Assembly (NCBI RefSeq): GCF_003573695.1
Contig: NC_039361.1
Coordinates: 38,113,393 to 38,177,392, forward strand
DNA from: Papaver somniferum
Taxonomy: Eukaryota; Streptophyta; Magnoliopsida; Ranunculales; Papaveraceae
Direction: 5' to 3'
DNA: 64,000 nucleotides
A model generated the notes under the pieces. That model did no database searches. It had not been told where the DNA came from and saw only the letters and a program-made list of their open reading frames with translations. Positions 11,549 through 23,486 of this stretch are shown piece by piece. The first letter of the stretch is position 1, and the number at the start of each line of letters is the position of its first letter. Position numbers and translations under genes: made by a program.

Positions 11549-13940
11549 TGTTAGAGCATTGCTCGTTCGAACTTGCATGTGTTGCTACCTCAAGCATGTT
11601 TGTCAATATTAGCGATCAAAACTATAAATCTTGATTTCTAGTATAATTATGACTAAGTCTCGGTCTAGGATAGTTAGGAATAGTTGAGCTCAAGACTCCA
11701 TGGCGATTATCTTGCAAAGACAAAGAACTACTCAAAGAACCGGTGGAACTTCATCCGACCAAAATGTATGTGGAGACTTGAACTCATCTTGTCACTCAAA
11801 AGTCTATCTACTATATTTCCTACTCTTGAGACTAAAGTCGTATAAGTATGATAGTTTTCATACATACATATTTGCTATTTCGAGCCGAGTTTGCTCGCCT
11901 ATCTTTTTATCGAAATACGTGTTGGTAAGCTTTTGCTTTAACCATCTTCATCTTTACCCGTGACGAAAGTCATGATGACATTTCAATCTTGAAAATAGCT
12001 TTGATGACGATAGTCGATTTTTTATGTCTAACAACTCTTATAACATTATAGAAGAATGTTTTAATGATTGAAATGTAGAGTTGAGAATATGTAACCACCT
12101 ATGGATGTAAGCATATAGTGTGTTCACACATTAGTGTATAAATCCATGTGCCGGAAACCAAGTGCTTGCATATGTGTGCATGCGGTATTGGTGAAGGAGA
12201 ATGTTGGGTACGCGTACCCGTACGCGTACTGGCGGAAGTTTTTCACCCGAAAAAGTCTGCTGAGTTTGGAAACTAAAACCAACTCAAATCCGGTAGCTAA
12301 GATACGCATACCCGTACGCGTACCCAAGCTAGTTATTTCTCAAATCGGTAGTTCATGGACTTAAAACAATAAATTATAAGGAATGCAATCTTTGCAAACC
12401 GTGGGTATATTGTTCATGAATTGATTCAAATGAATCAAACTGATTTTGTTTCAATTGTGTCTATGTATAAAGACCTAAGCAATTGAACAACTCTTGAACT
12501 AGTTCTTATGAGTCATCTGAACTAGTTATGAGAAAGATGAATACAGTAATATGAAAGAACTCATATGGATAACCATTGGTCAACCATTTGTGAACCAACC
12601 AATGTACACGTTTAGGTACGGTTACTCAAACCTAAATGAATACATTTCATTTGTGTGTGACAAGCTAAGTTTCGATCTAACAGTTGAAAGATATTAGCTT
12701 GAATAAATCAGGTTTTTCATCTAACGGTGAATATCAAATGCTTTGTTACCAAGGTAACTTAGATTGCAAACCCTGATTTAAAAACTATATAAGGAGATGT
12801 CTAGAAACTGTGCAAAACTAATACCCACACCTCCTGTGTGATACTAGTTGGTTTGCTAGAGTCGATTCTCCTTTAATCGTAGGTTTCTTCTCGAGACCCT
12901 GTCGATTAACGACTTAAAGACTTTATTGGGATTATGAAGCCAGGCGAAACTACTTCTCTTGTAGTTGAGCGATCTGATCTTGCCATTTTCTATCGTACGA
13001 GTTCGGTTGAATAATTGACTTGAGATTATATCTCCGATAGGGAAAGATAAAAAGAAATTACAAACATCTTCGTCTCATCGTTTGTGATTCCGCAATATCT
13101 AGTTTCGTTACCATACGATTTAGATTATTGTGAGGTGATTGATAATACTAGGTTGTTCTTCGGGAATATAAGTCTGGTTTGTCAATTGTTTCTTGTTCAC
13201 CTTGATTTTTATCAAAAGACAGAACAAAACTTTTAGGTTTATATGTGGGAGACATATTTATCTATCCTTGTAGACTTTTCTGTGTGATACAGATTTGTTT
13301 ACTAAAGTCTTCGACTTTGGGTCGTAGAAACTCTTGGTTGTGGGTGAGATCAGCTAAGGGAATCAAGTGCGTAGTATCCTGCTGGGATCAGAGACGTAAG
13401 GAGCGCAACTGTACCTTGAATCAGTGTGAGATTGATTAGGGTTCAACTACAGTCCAGACAGAAGTTAGTTTGTAGTAGGCTAGTGTCTGTAGTGGCTTAA
13501 TACAGTGTGGTGTTCAATCTGGACTAGGTCCCGGGTTTTTTTTTTTGCATTTTTGGTTTCCTCGTTAACAAAATTTCTGGTGTGTGTTATTCCTATTACA
13601 CATTATATTTTGTTATATAATTGAAATATCACAGGTTGTGCGTTGTATCGATCAATTGTGAAATCTAACCTTTAGTTGTTGATTGGTAATTGATTGATCC
13701 TTGGATATTGGTCTTTGGTACCATCCAATTTTATCATCCTTGTATTTGATAAAGACTCGCGAATTCTTATTTGCTTGAGTAAAGATCAAATCAAGTGAGA
13801 TAGATATTAACTCCGTGATATACTTTTTATTAAGATTGAGTCTGACTGTCTAGTTGATTCTCTTAAAAGTACATTAGAGTTAGTACATACAGATTGTTAA
13901 TCGAAATATTGGGTGAGGTTGCTAGACCCCCGCATTTTCA
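11549..13940 (+). repeat. Ty1/copia (Sirevirus-like) LTR downstream of the gag-only region
   Basis: TGTTAGAGCATTGC at the start and ...CCGCATTTTCA at the end give 2392 bp. The TATA box is TATATAAGG (12786-12794). The array near 12205-12330 carries GTACGCGTAC palindromes (12208-12217, 12220-12229), unlike the LTR at 5199-7724. The two LTRs flanking this gag are therefore not a matched pair. The LTR ends directly against minus-strand gag sequence, with no duplication matching the left side. Confidence 0.9.
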
Positions 13941-13996
13941 CAAACCCTTGTGTCTTTTGAACCAGTCACATGAGACAAGATACACAACCAATACAT

Positions 13997-15558
13997 TTAA
14001 GTTGTGTTGGGGTAAACAATAATCTGTCCACCATAACCTTCTTGAATGGAATTCTTAAAACCCTGTTTCACAAACTGTTTAGACCATATTCTTTTCTCTA
14101 GTGGTCTAATTTTTTCTTTGGAAATTAACTTCATCGGGGAAGAGATGAGATTACATACCTCAGACGACTTCTGAATAAGTTTGAGCTTGTTTAATAATCG
14201 AATTGCTCTTCGTTGAAGTTTGTTGACATATCTTATCTTATGTTTGTACTTGAAACATTTGGAGAGTTCATGACCCTTGAGAATACAATAAGAACATGTC
14301 AATATGGAGGATGGTTCAAACGTCATAGCTGTGCAGGCTGCTAGACAAATGGTAGAACCTGAAAAATTAGAAACAGAATTTCCAGTAGACAAAGAGAAGT
14401 CCATTTTATCCTCCAAGGTGGTTGAAGTTTCTCCCGGAAGAATATCGATATTGATGTACGTATTGCTCCAATTATCAAAATCAATATTTTCACAGAGGAG
14501 TGCAACACTTGATTTTTCGTCTTCATTAGAATCATAATGATCAGACATTTCATCAAAAGTTGCAGCAAGACCTTTGTTTCCAGTGTATTTTCTACGATTC
14601 AGACACTCATTTGAAAAATGACCAAAACCTTTACACTTGAAGCATTGTGGCATATCCTCATCATCAGTATCGTCAGTATACCTGTTTTTAGGAGGAACAC
14701 GATTATGAGGTTTAACTGATGACTTAGGTTTATCTCTAGTGAACCGTTTACTTTTCTTCAAAAGAAGATCTCTAAACTGTCTTGTGATCAAAGAGACTGA
14801 CTTGTCAAGATCTTCATCTGATGAATCAGTCTCAGAAGGATCATCTTCAGAGATGCCAACACTTTTACTTTTATCAAGTAATTTAGTGTTCTTTTGTGCT
14901 TTGAAAGCAAGCAATATCCTTTCCAGATTTGGATACATGCTCATGATCAAAGATATTTAACTTCCCAATGAGAGTATTTCTGGAAAGCGAATCAAGGTTA
15001 TTTCCTTCAACGATGGCATGTTTCTTATAATCGTATCTAGATGGCAATGATATGAGAATTTTTATCACAATGTCCTTTTCAGGAATTGTCTTACCCAATG
15101 CAAAAGATACATTAACAATTTCAGACACTTTGTGATTAAACTCATCAAATGAATCTTCATCTGCCATACGCAGGTTTTCCCAATAAGAATTTAGGTTTTG
15201 AAGCCTAGCTTCTTTTTCACAGGTATTCCCTTCAAATATGGTTTCTAACATATCCCACGCATCTTTAGACCGAGCGCACGTAGTCACATGGTGCTGAAGA
15301 TCTGGGGTAATAGCATGGATGATAGCATTTAATCCGTCATAATTTTGCAAGAATCTCAACAACATTATAATCAGTGATATCCTTTGGAACAATTACATCG
15401 CCTACTGTAACAACCGGAGAAAAATAGCCATTAACAACATAAGTCCATGATTGAAAATCACTCGCTTCAAGAAAGGCACGCATAGCAATTTTCCACCATA
15501 AGTGATTCGATCCATCGAGGAATGGTGGTACGTTTATAGAGATAGCACTTCTGTCTAT
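13997..15558 (-). pseudogene. gag: copia Gag, second copy, degenerate
   Basis: This is a reverse-orientation relative of the gag at 7791-9346. The start codon is lost: the codon matching ATG reads ATA (15556-15558). Frameshifts lie near 15345-15395 and 14885-14950. The C-terminal 317 codons (14950 to 13997) are open and show two zinc knuckles, CFKCKGFGHFSNEC and CSYCILKGHELSKC, then a basic region. It ends at the same point as the plus-strand copy, and the following 56 bp also match until an abrupt junction with the plus-strand LTR at 13940/13941. Confidence 0.87.
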
Positions 15559-15610
15559 AGAGTCAGATCGCTACAAACACAGACTTATGAGGTCTTAAAC
15601 GTGTTTGCCC

Positions 15611-15622
15611 GCTCTGATACCA
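15611..15622 (-). other. Primer-binding site for initiator Met tRNA (minus strand)
   Basis: GCTCTGATACCA is the reverse complement of TGGTATCAGAGC. It lies two bases from the LTR end at 15625. Confidence 0.9.
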
Positions 15623-15624
15623 AT

Positions 15625-16059
15625 TGAAAAATCGGGGGTCTAACAACCACACCCGATATTTCGCTTAACAATCTGTATGGACTAACACCAATATACTTTC
15701 AAGAGAATCAACTAGACAATCAGACTCAATCTTAAGAAAAGTATATCAAAGAGTTATATCTTAATTTCTCAATTCAATCTGCAATCAAACAAATACTACC
15801 TCCGTCCCACTATTAGTTGACCTACTTTATAACTAAATTATTTATAAAATAGGTCAACTAATAGTAGGACGGAGGGATTAAGAATTTGCGAGCCCGATTA
15901 AATATAAGAAATAACTTAGACGGTATCAAAAACCAATATCCAAGTGTCAATCAATTTAATCAACAACCAAAGGTTGGATTCACAATTGATTGAACTTACG
16001 CACAACCTGTGATATTTCAATTATATAGAAAATATAATACGGAAAAGAAATAACACAGA
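15625..16059 (-). repeat. Partial copia LTR (last ~350 bp plus MITE)
   Basis: It starts (in plus coordinates) TGAAAAATCGGGGGTC, the reverse of the family LTR end. It follows the LTR for about 350 bp of its own sequence, then stops within AATAACACAGA and abuts a second LTR end at 16060. An 83-bp MITE lies inside. Confidence 0.85.
15796..15878. mobile_element. Stowaway-like MITE, 83 bp, with TA target duplication
   Basis: The whole insert is a near-perfect inverted repeat: one end reads CTACCTCCGTCCCACTATTA and the other, reverse-complemented, ATCCCTCCGTCCTACTATTA. TA flanks it on both sides (15794-15795 and 15879-15880). Family LTRs without the insert read CAAATAGAAATTTGCG (about 16228) at this spot, giving an empty-site comparison. 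The CTCCGTCCC terminus is typical of Stowaway (Tc1/mariner-type) MITEs. It has no coding capacity and would be mobilised in trans. Confidence 0.92.
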
Positions 16060-17603
16060 TGAAAAAGCGGGTGTCTAACAACCTCACCCAATATTTCTCT
16101 TAGCAATCTGTATGGACTAACTCTAATATACTTTTAAGAGAATCAACTAGACAGTCAGACTCAATCTTAATAAAAAGTATATCAAAGAGTTATATCTCAA
16201 TTTATCGATTCAATCCTCACTCAAACAAATAGAAATTTGCGAGCCTGATTGAATACAAGAGAAGTCACTTGAACGGCACCAAAGACCAATGTTCAAGGAT
16301 CAATCAATTTCAATCAACAACCAAAGGTTGGATTTACCAATTAATCGATACAACGCATAACCTGTGATATTACAATTATATAACAAAATATAATGCAGAA
16401 AAGAAATAACACAGACACCAGAAGTTTTGTTAACGAGAAAACCGCAAATGCAGAAAAACCCCGGTACCTAGTCCAGATTGAACACACACTATATTAAGCC
16501 GCTACAGACACTAGCCTACTACAAACTAACTTCGGTCTAGACTGTAATTGAACCCAAATCAATCTCACACCGATCCAAGGTACAATTGCGCTCCTTACAT
16601 CTCTGATCCCAGCAGGATACTACGCACTTGATTCCCTTAGTTGATCTCACCCACAACTAAGAGTTTCTACGACCCAAAGTCGACTTTAATAAACAAATCT
16701 GTCTCACACAGAAAAGTCTACAGGAATAGATAAATCTATCTCTCACAGAAATACCTACGAGTTTTGTTCCGTCTTTTGATAAATCAAGGTGAACATGAAC
16801 CAATTGATATACCAGACTTATATTCCCGAAGAACAACTTAGAAATATCAATCACCTTACAATAATCTTAATTGACTAGCGAAACAAGATATTGTGGAATC
16901 ACAAACGATGAGACGAAGGTGTTTGTGACTACCTTTCTATCTTGCCTCCCGTAGATATTAATCTCAAGCCAATCTTACGATTGCACTCAATCACGATAGA
17001 AACAGCAAGATCAGATCATGCAACTACAGAGAAAATAGTTGGGTCTGGCTTCACAATCCCAATGAAGTCTTCAAGTCGTTAACCTACACGGTCTCGAGAG
17101 AAACCTTAGGTTAAAGGAGAATCGACTCTATCTTATACAACTAGTATCACATAGGAGGTGTGGGGATTAGGTTTCCCAGTTGGTAGAGTTCTCCTTTATA
17201 TAGTCTCCAAATCAGGGTTTGCAATCTAAGTTACCTTGGTAACAAAGTATTCAATATTCACTGTTAGATGAAAACCTGATTAGATTCAAGCCAATATATT
17301 TCAACCGTTAGATCGAACTTAGCTTGTTATACAAAAATTAAATATAACTTCATTTAGGTTTGAGTAACCGTACCTAAACATGTACACCTAGTTGGTTCAA
17401 CAATAGTTAACCAATGGTTAGCCATATAAGCACTTTCGTATCAACCTTATTCATCTTCACCATAACTAGTTCAAATGACTCAAAAGAACTAGTTAGAGGG
17501 TTGTTCAATTTCTTAGATCTCATAGAAGTATACAAGATACAATTGAAGCAAAAACGATTTTGATTTACTCGAATCGATTCATGAACATTATAGCCATGGT
17601 TTG

Positions 17604-20600
17604 TGTAGATGGGGCAAAACGAGTTATTGGTTTTTACGGAATTGAGGGGACGACCGTGCGGAGGAAACTCCTTGAACCGAGCGAACTGTTAAACTCACAC
17701 AGATGCACTGAAAAAAGGGAGTGCTTTGAATTCAAGAGATCAATCTGTAGGACTTTGGCCTAAACCAAGACAATGGTCGTTCCAGAGTCAATTCGGTCAC
17801 AAGAGAGGATGGGTCGATCTGTAGGAGGGAAGATGAGAAATGTGTGAGATCAATGGTGATCGAAGATTGTAGGTGTGTTGTGTATTCTGTGTAAAGAAAT
17901 AAAATAAGCTCTGATTGATTGAATTTGCTCTGTTGAGAGTAAATGCTCAGACGTTGAGTTGTTAATCTCGTGTTGTCTGTTTGACGAAAGATTGTCATAT
18001 TTTCAATCATGATTCAAAGACTTATTTATATTGCTAGAATTGTAAACACCTTGATCCCATGAAGTGTGACAGTTGCTGGGGTCAAAGAGTGGGGAAGTGG
18101 AAATCGTGTTAAGAACCAGTTTCTCATCGTGCGGAGACTTGGTTGATTTTCTACCCACTACTTTGCTAACTCCTTCAACTGATTGCATGAATTTCTCACA
18201 TTCTCATCGTGTGTATGAACACACGTGATGTAGACCGCCAGACCAAAACCCTAGTTAATATCCCCCCATGTAACACAATTGATGTCTCGTGATTGTGGAG
18301 TCTGCAAGGCAGACGTATATTCAGTTAGGCAGTTGCTGACTTAATGAGACGATGAGTCCTTGTATTGCTGAGTCGAACGTGATTTGTAAATGTTCTGAAA
18401 CTCACGAATTGAACGTGTTTGTTGAGACAAAGGTATGATTCTCAAGTAAATTTTGATAGTTAAGGTGAGCAAATATTGCTCATTCGATGGATTGTTGAAT
18501 ATTGATAGTTGAACCAATATTCTTTAGTCTGAGCAAATATTGCTCATTTGAGCAAATGTTGCTCGTTTGATGAATTATTGGTAGCAGGACCAAATATTAA
18601 TTTAAAATACTGGCAACTGAACCGAGTATAATTGATAAAGAATGTTGATCATGGGATCAACATAAAATTATTAGCGTTTGAATCTGGAATTATGAATCTT
18701 GGACTCGAAACCCTAATTCTGATCAATTGATGATTTATTGAAAATCAACCACGGAGTGAAGGAGGGACCGGCTACATGGGATGACGGATCGACCATGTAG
18801 CGCCCAGATGCTCGAGCGAACAAAATACCAAAGTCTCTTGAAGACCAGTTGGTGAAAAGATGATTAAATGCTGGTTTAATCATTTATTCAAACAATGTTC
18901 GTCTGAAACTTAGGTGATAAAACCTAATAAATTATGAAGAGATGAAGAACCGACCAAGGGGTCATGAAACCAGCCCTGGTTAGTCACGGGATCGACTGAC
19001 GATCGTTTTATGAAAATTCCAAAATTGTTTGGAAGAGTTTGAACCTAATGTGAACAAATTAGGTCAGATGATGAAAGTACGTGGGACCGGCCTCTTGCAA
19101 GTCAAAGAGCCTACCTTGGTCGGTCAAGGTAATATGCTCACGTCGTCAAAGTGTCTGTGTCTCAGTCCTGAGAATTTTGATATTTTCTGATGTGCGTTTG
19201 AGCAACATTTTGAGAAAATATGAAGAAATCAAGGATTTTGATGAAACTGAGAAAAATTCATAAGCTGAAGGAAATAATAATAATAATAATAATAAATTAA
19301 GGAATCATGAAGTATGGGACCGGCTATGGCCAAGGCATGGCCGGCCGGCCAATGAGCCCGGTCCCATGGCACTTTTCCTAATTTTATATTATTTTCATGA
19401 TTTTAGGGAAATATCATGAAATCAAGGAGTTTGTTGAAATAAAGGAGTTTTCCTTAAAGTGAAGGAGTTTTCATGAGATGAGGGAAACAAATAAAAATAA
19501 TAATAATAAAATAAGGGCGTGTGGGACTGGCCGACTATGGCATGGCCAGCTAGGGCCCGGTCCCCTGAGTTTTCCCTAATTTTATGTAATTTTATGTATT
19601 AGTTCCATGATTTGAAGGAAATATCATGAAATCAAGGAATTTCATGGGATGAAGGAAACAATAATAAAATAATAAGGAATGCAAGGTGCGGGATCGGCCA
19701 CAACTAGGGCATGACCGGCCGACTAGTAGGCTTGGTCCCACACACCTTTCCTAATTATTTATTATTTCCTTGATGTGAAGGAAACACCATAAAACTGAGA
19801 AGTTTCCTTGGAACGAAGGAATTTTGTTCAAATGAGGGAATTTTCATGAGATAAAGGAAAATAATAAAAATATGATAAAATATAAAATTGGGCGTGGGAC
19901 TGGGACTGGGACTGGCCACGGCACGATCGGCCGACCGGTGGGCCCATTCCCCCAATGCATTGATTAATATTTTATTATTTATTATTTTCTTCCTATTTTG
20001 CATAGGTTCATCGTTCCTTCGTGTTTTGGAATGCTCGTTCGTGCATTCAGGTGCTCGTTAGTGCATTATTGCTGAGTACACTTGCACCATTTTAGTCGAG
20101 GCTTATTCAATAGTGGCTTAGATACCCGTGTGTTGAATATTTATTACTAACCCATGGAATTCTGCTGGGAAGAACCATGAATTGAAGTAACGAAATATTA
20201 TGAAATACGTAGAATATTTTCCAGGGATTCAGTTAATGAATCTAATGCTTTAGGAATAATTAATTGATGGATTTATACTAGTATGATCGTCTAGGAGCAT
20301 TAATTATGAGTGATATGAGCTTGTTGAAGCGTCATATTTCTTTTATATAGTCAAGGAAAACATTGTTACATCCTGGAGACATTATTGCTCTATACTAGCA
20401 GACAAGTTGTCTAGGAGCCGTCCAACCTTTCGATTATATATAGAAGTAATTACTGAAATTGCTCAGTATTCGTGAGATATGTTGTTGCCTCAGCTGAGAG
20501 ACTACACATCTACATATACACTCCGAGAAACAGTATTCTCAGTCAGAGATTCTTGTGGCATGAGCTTTCACGCTTCAATGAGAGACATGAGTCTCAATAC

Positions 20601-20677
20601 TCATATGATTGCTGGATCAGGAGCATTATAATCATGGTTTTATGATTTTATCCCTTGTCGAAAATCCACCATCTATA
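17604..20677 (+). mobile_element. Solo LTR of an unidentified LTR retrotransposon family, 3074 bp
   Basis: The ends are TGTAGATGG and CCATCTATA, imperfect inverted repeats with the usual final CA changed to TA. GTTTG is duplicated at 17599-17603 and 20678-20682, and the uninterrupted family LTR has a single ATGGTTTGCAAA there. No gag or pol is seen. TATATATAG (about 20435) near the right end suggests plus orientation with a long U3. Inside are GAGCAAATATTGCTC palindromes (18470-18560) and a degenerate tandem repeat (19080-19960). Family not identified; long LTRs of this kind occur in some chromoviral gypsy elements. Confidence 0.85.
19080..19960. repeat. Degenerate tandem repeat, ~160-235 bp units with GGCCGGCC-like cores
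   Basis: Units carry a GC-rich core (GGGACCGGC...CATGGCCGGCC...CGGTCCC) at about 19083, 19320, 19527, 19690 and 19904. Each is followed by AT-rich text with TTTTCCTAATTTTAT, ATCATGAAATCAAGGA, AAATAATAATAATAA and similar strings. Spacings are roughly 235, 205, 163 and 214 bp. Cores are partly self-complementary. It lies inside the solo LTR. Confidence 0.7.
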
Positions 20678-21516
20678 GTTTGCAAAGATTGCATTCCTTA
20701 ATTTATAAATGTCTTAGTTCACGAATAAACCGTTTTTAGAAACTAACCCACTTAAGTACGCATACCGGTACGCATACTTAAGTATCCGGATTGAGCTTGT
20801 TTTCAATTCACAAACTCCAGAAGAAATTCACGGGATGTGAACTTCCGGCAGTACGCGTACAGGTACGCGGACTTAGCTCTGGACATCCTAAACCAGTAAA
20901 GTACGCATACTTTGGTTCAAGGATTTTGGACTTACACAAGTATGAGTTCACATACAATGTTTATATCCATTCATGGTTATATATTCTAAACTCTCGTTTC
21001 AATCATTGAAACATTCTTAGAGGATGTTATATAGTTGTTATTCACAAACTATTTTTCATCAAAGCGATTTTCAAGTCATTGAAATGATCAACATGACTTT
21101 CTTCACGAGTAAAGATGAACTTGTCGAAAGCGAAAGCTTACCAATACATATTTCGAGAAATAGATAAGCGAGATAAACTCGGCTCGAAATAGCAAATGTG
21201 TATAATCAAAGTCTATATAGCAATACGACTTTTGTCTCAAGATAGGAGATAGAATAGATAGACTTTTGAGTGATAGATAAGTTCAAGTCTCCACATACCT
21301 TTTTGTCGATGAAGATCCACCAGTTCCTTGAGTAGTTCTTCGTCTTTGCATGATGAACTCCGTGTAGTCTAGAGCTCAACTACACTTACTATCCTAGTCC
21401 GAGACATAGCTATAAGTAGACTAGAAATCAAGACTTATATATAGTTTTGGCAACTAAACTTGACAAACAAGATTGAGATAGCAACGCTTGCGAGTTCGAC
21501 CGAGCAGTGTCTAACA

Positions 21517-22825
21517 ATCTCCCCCTTTGTCAATTTTAGTGACAAATATTTCAATACATATGGAATACAAAATAAATAAACTCTGTAACTTCTCATCCAC
21601 ATGCTTGATCTTCTTGGTTCTTCAACATTACTCAAAATCTTCGTCACTTCCAAGTACTCCAATTATTACAAAGATATTCAATACAACATCATCGTTGTTG
21701 AAGATCCGTAGCCATAACAATGAGAAAACAAAAGCTCTCAATCATTGTTACATAATGTCATAGTATTATTACACAACATCAAAGTTCAATTGTATCACAA
21801 CTTTGACAACAATATTATGGTGATATGTATTACTCCCCCTTAGTAAATACTTCATGTCACATGAAAATCACTCCCCCTTACATAATGATCCAAAAACCAT
21901 ATGTATTTGTAGTGTGAGCTACACATTAATTCTCCCCATTTTTGTCAATAAAATTGGTAAAGGTACGAAAACTAGTGGGATCCTACTGAAATTTCCATGG
22001 AGACACTTCATGACCAAAAGAAAGTACATGTCAACTTTTTTTGATGCAATCATATAGTCGAAACTAAATACATTCATCAAGGAGTTTATAAAGATACAAG
22101 ATAACCCCTATAATATTCCACAGTCGCACTCCCCACAAAGATTTGTCAACTAAGCACAAGTTCAATTAAGAATTCTCCCCCATAAAATGTCATTCCCGAA
22201 AGAACAATAAGAGCGACCTTACTTTCAAAAGAATAGAAGGTGTTCTTTGGACATTAACAAATCACATAATGATATGAACTTGTATCCAAAAATCTCAATT
22301 AAATTAACCACAAGAGAACCTATGATTAATTTGATCGGAAATGCTCACATAAGAGAACTTACGGAGCCGCACAGTATTTACATAAAAATATGGATCAGGG
22401 AAGATCAATACTGTGGAATAAACAAAGATTCATTCTGTTCTTTATCACTATTTGCACAATGACATATAATAGACTTAATCTTTGTAGACAAAATCTCATC
22501 ATATCTTCCATCAATATTTACATAATGACATAACAGGCTTAACTTTTGTTTGTCAAAAGTTCATTCAATCTTTTATCAATACTTGCATATCGACATATGA
22601 AAGACTTAACTTTTGACCACGAATGGGATAATCATAGTTCACAGATGCAAACACACATATCCCATAACAAATTGCAATATATGAAATCATAAAGATTAAT
22701 ATTGCAAAATCATCTTCTAAACAAACTTTAGAATTTAAATAAATAAATCTAAAAACATTGAAGATGAAAACGTTGGACATATCTATGTGTAATCACAATA
22801 ATGGTTATTCCAAACCATTATGACT
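21517..22825 (-). repeat. copia 3' internal non-coding region, minus strand
   Basis: Reverse copy of the block at 10120-11548. It starts at the polypurine tract ATCTCCCCCTTTGTC (21514-21528, reverse), with further C-rich (reverse G-rich) tracts near 21834, 21871 and 21932. It fades at about 22825, inside sequence matching 10135 (AATAACCATTATTGTGA). What follows is unrelated, so the element is cut there. Confidence 0.8.
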
Positions 22826-23260
22826 CATGAGTATGACAGGATGGTTCTAGCCAGCGCTATGAGTCAGAATGTTAATTTCGAATTGTTGTGTAAAAATTTA
22901 CGCAGATTTTTTTAGAGAAATTGGGTCATTTGTCCAAATATTTTTAAAACATGGTTTAAATGGACGAGTAAAAATTAGTATGGGTGAAATGGACACCAAA
23001 AAAATAGCAAAGATGAATCTGGATTCATCCTGGTTTAAACTGAAAAATAATAAGGATGAAACTGGATGCATCCTGATGTAAATTAAAAATAAAAAAAAGT
23101 ATTTGAAAATGGGTAAGATGAAACTGTTTACATCCTGACTATTTTTACATTCTCGTCCGTTTAAACAGTATCAAATTTTATATGTCTTTTTCACCCAGGA
23201 ATTGTCATTATTGGGTTAATTAATCAATTTTGTGATTTTTTTACTCCATGCGAAAAGACG
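22826..23260. other. Unassigned AT-rich segment with short GATG/CATC inverted repeats
   Basis: No gene is recognised. Three degenerate units read GATGAATCTGGATTCATC (about 23011), GGATGAAACTGGATGCATCC (about 23053) and GATGAAACTGTTTACATC (about 23118). The first is a perfect 8-bp inverted repeat with a 2-bp loop. It may be a relic of a small transposon; no target duplication was found. Confidence 0.4.
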
Positions 23261-23486
23261 CAGAGAAACTAAACTAACTTCACTTGCATAAGATAGATTA
23301 TAAGCAACACAACTGCTACAAAGCTTCAATGTCAAGAAGAGATACACCCCCTGTTGTAAAATCAAGTTCACAAAAAAAAAACCATTTATTCATTTCACAA
23401 AACAGTAATACAAGCTAGATAGCTTATGCACACAGGGCATATTGCGCTACTCCGACATCTCGCCAGAACCATACTACTAGTAGATT

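Larger units (their letters stand above)
5199..13940 (+). mobile_element. Gag-only (non-autonomous) Ty1/copia unit, LTR-gag-ORF-LTR
   Basis: The internal region is 7725-11548 (3824 bp): primer site, gag, small ORF and polypurine tracts. Pol is absent. Flanks GAGAT (5194-5198) and CAAAC (13941-13945) do not match, and another 3' internal block precedes the left LTR. The unit thus looks like part of a recombined tandem, not one clean insertion. The architecture resembles the class described as terminal-repeat retrotransposons with a Gag domain. Confidence 0.75.
16060..21516 (-). repeat. copia LTR, minus strand, split by a solo LTR
   Basis: Left part 16060-17603, right part 20683-21516, about 2378 bp without the insert. 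It ends at 21516 (reverse TGTTAG...) against a polypurine tract. The TATA box in reverse (TTTATATAG) lies near 17192-17200. The array near 20757-20910 carries GTACGCGTAC and GTACGCATAC units. Confidence 0.88.

Noticed and set aside
5199..13940. Treating the gag-only unit as one clean insertion
   Set aside because: Flanks do not match (GAGAT versus CAAAC), the LTRs carry different arrays, and 3' internal sequence precedes the left LTR.
17732..18188. Two minus-strand frames (92 and 61 codons) at the left end of the solo LTR
   Set aside because: They lie inside the LTR defined by the GTTTG duplication and show no known domain.
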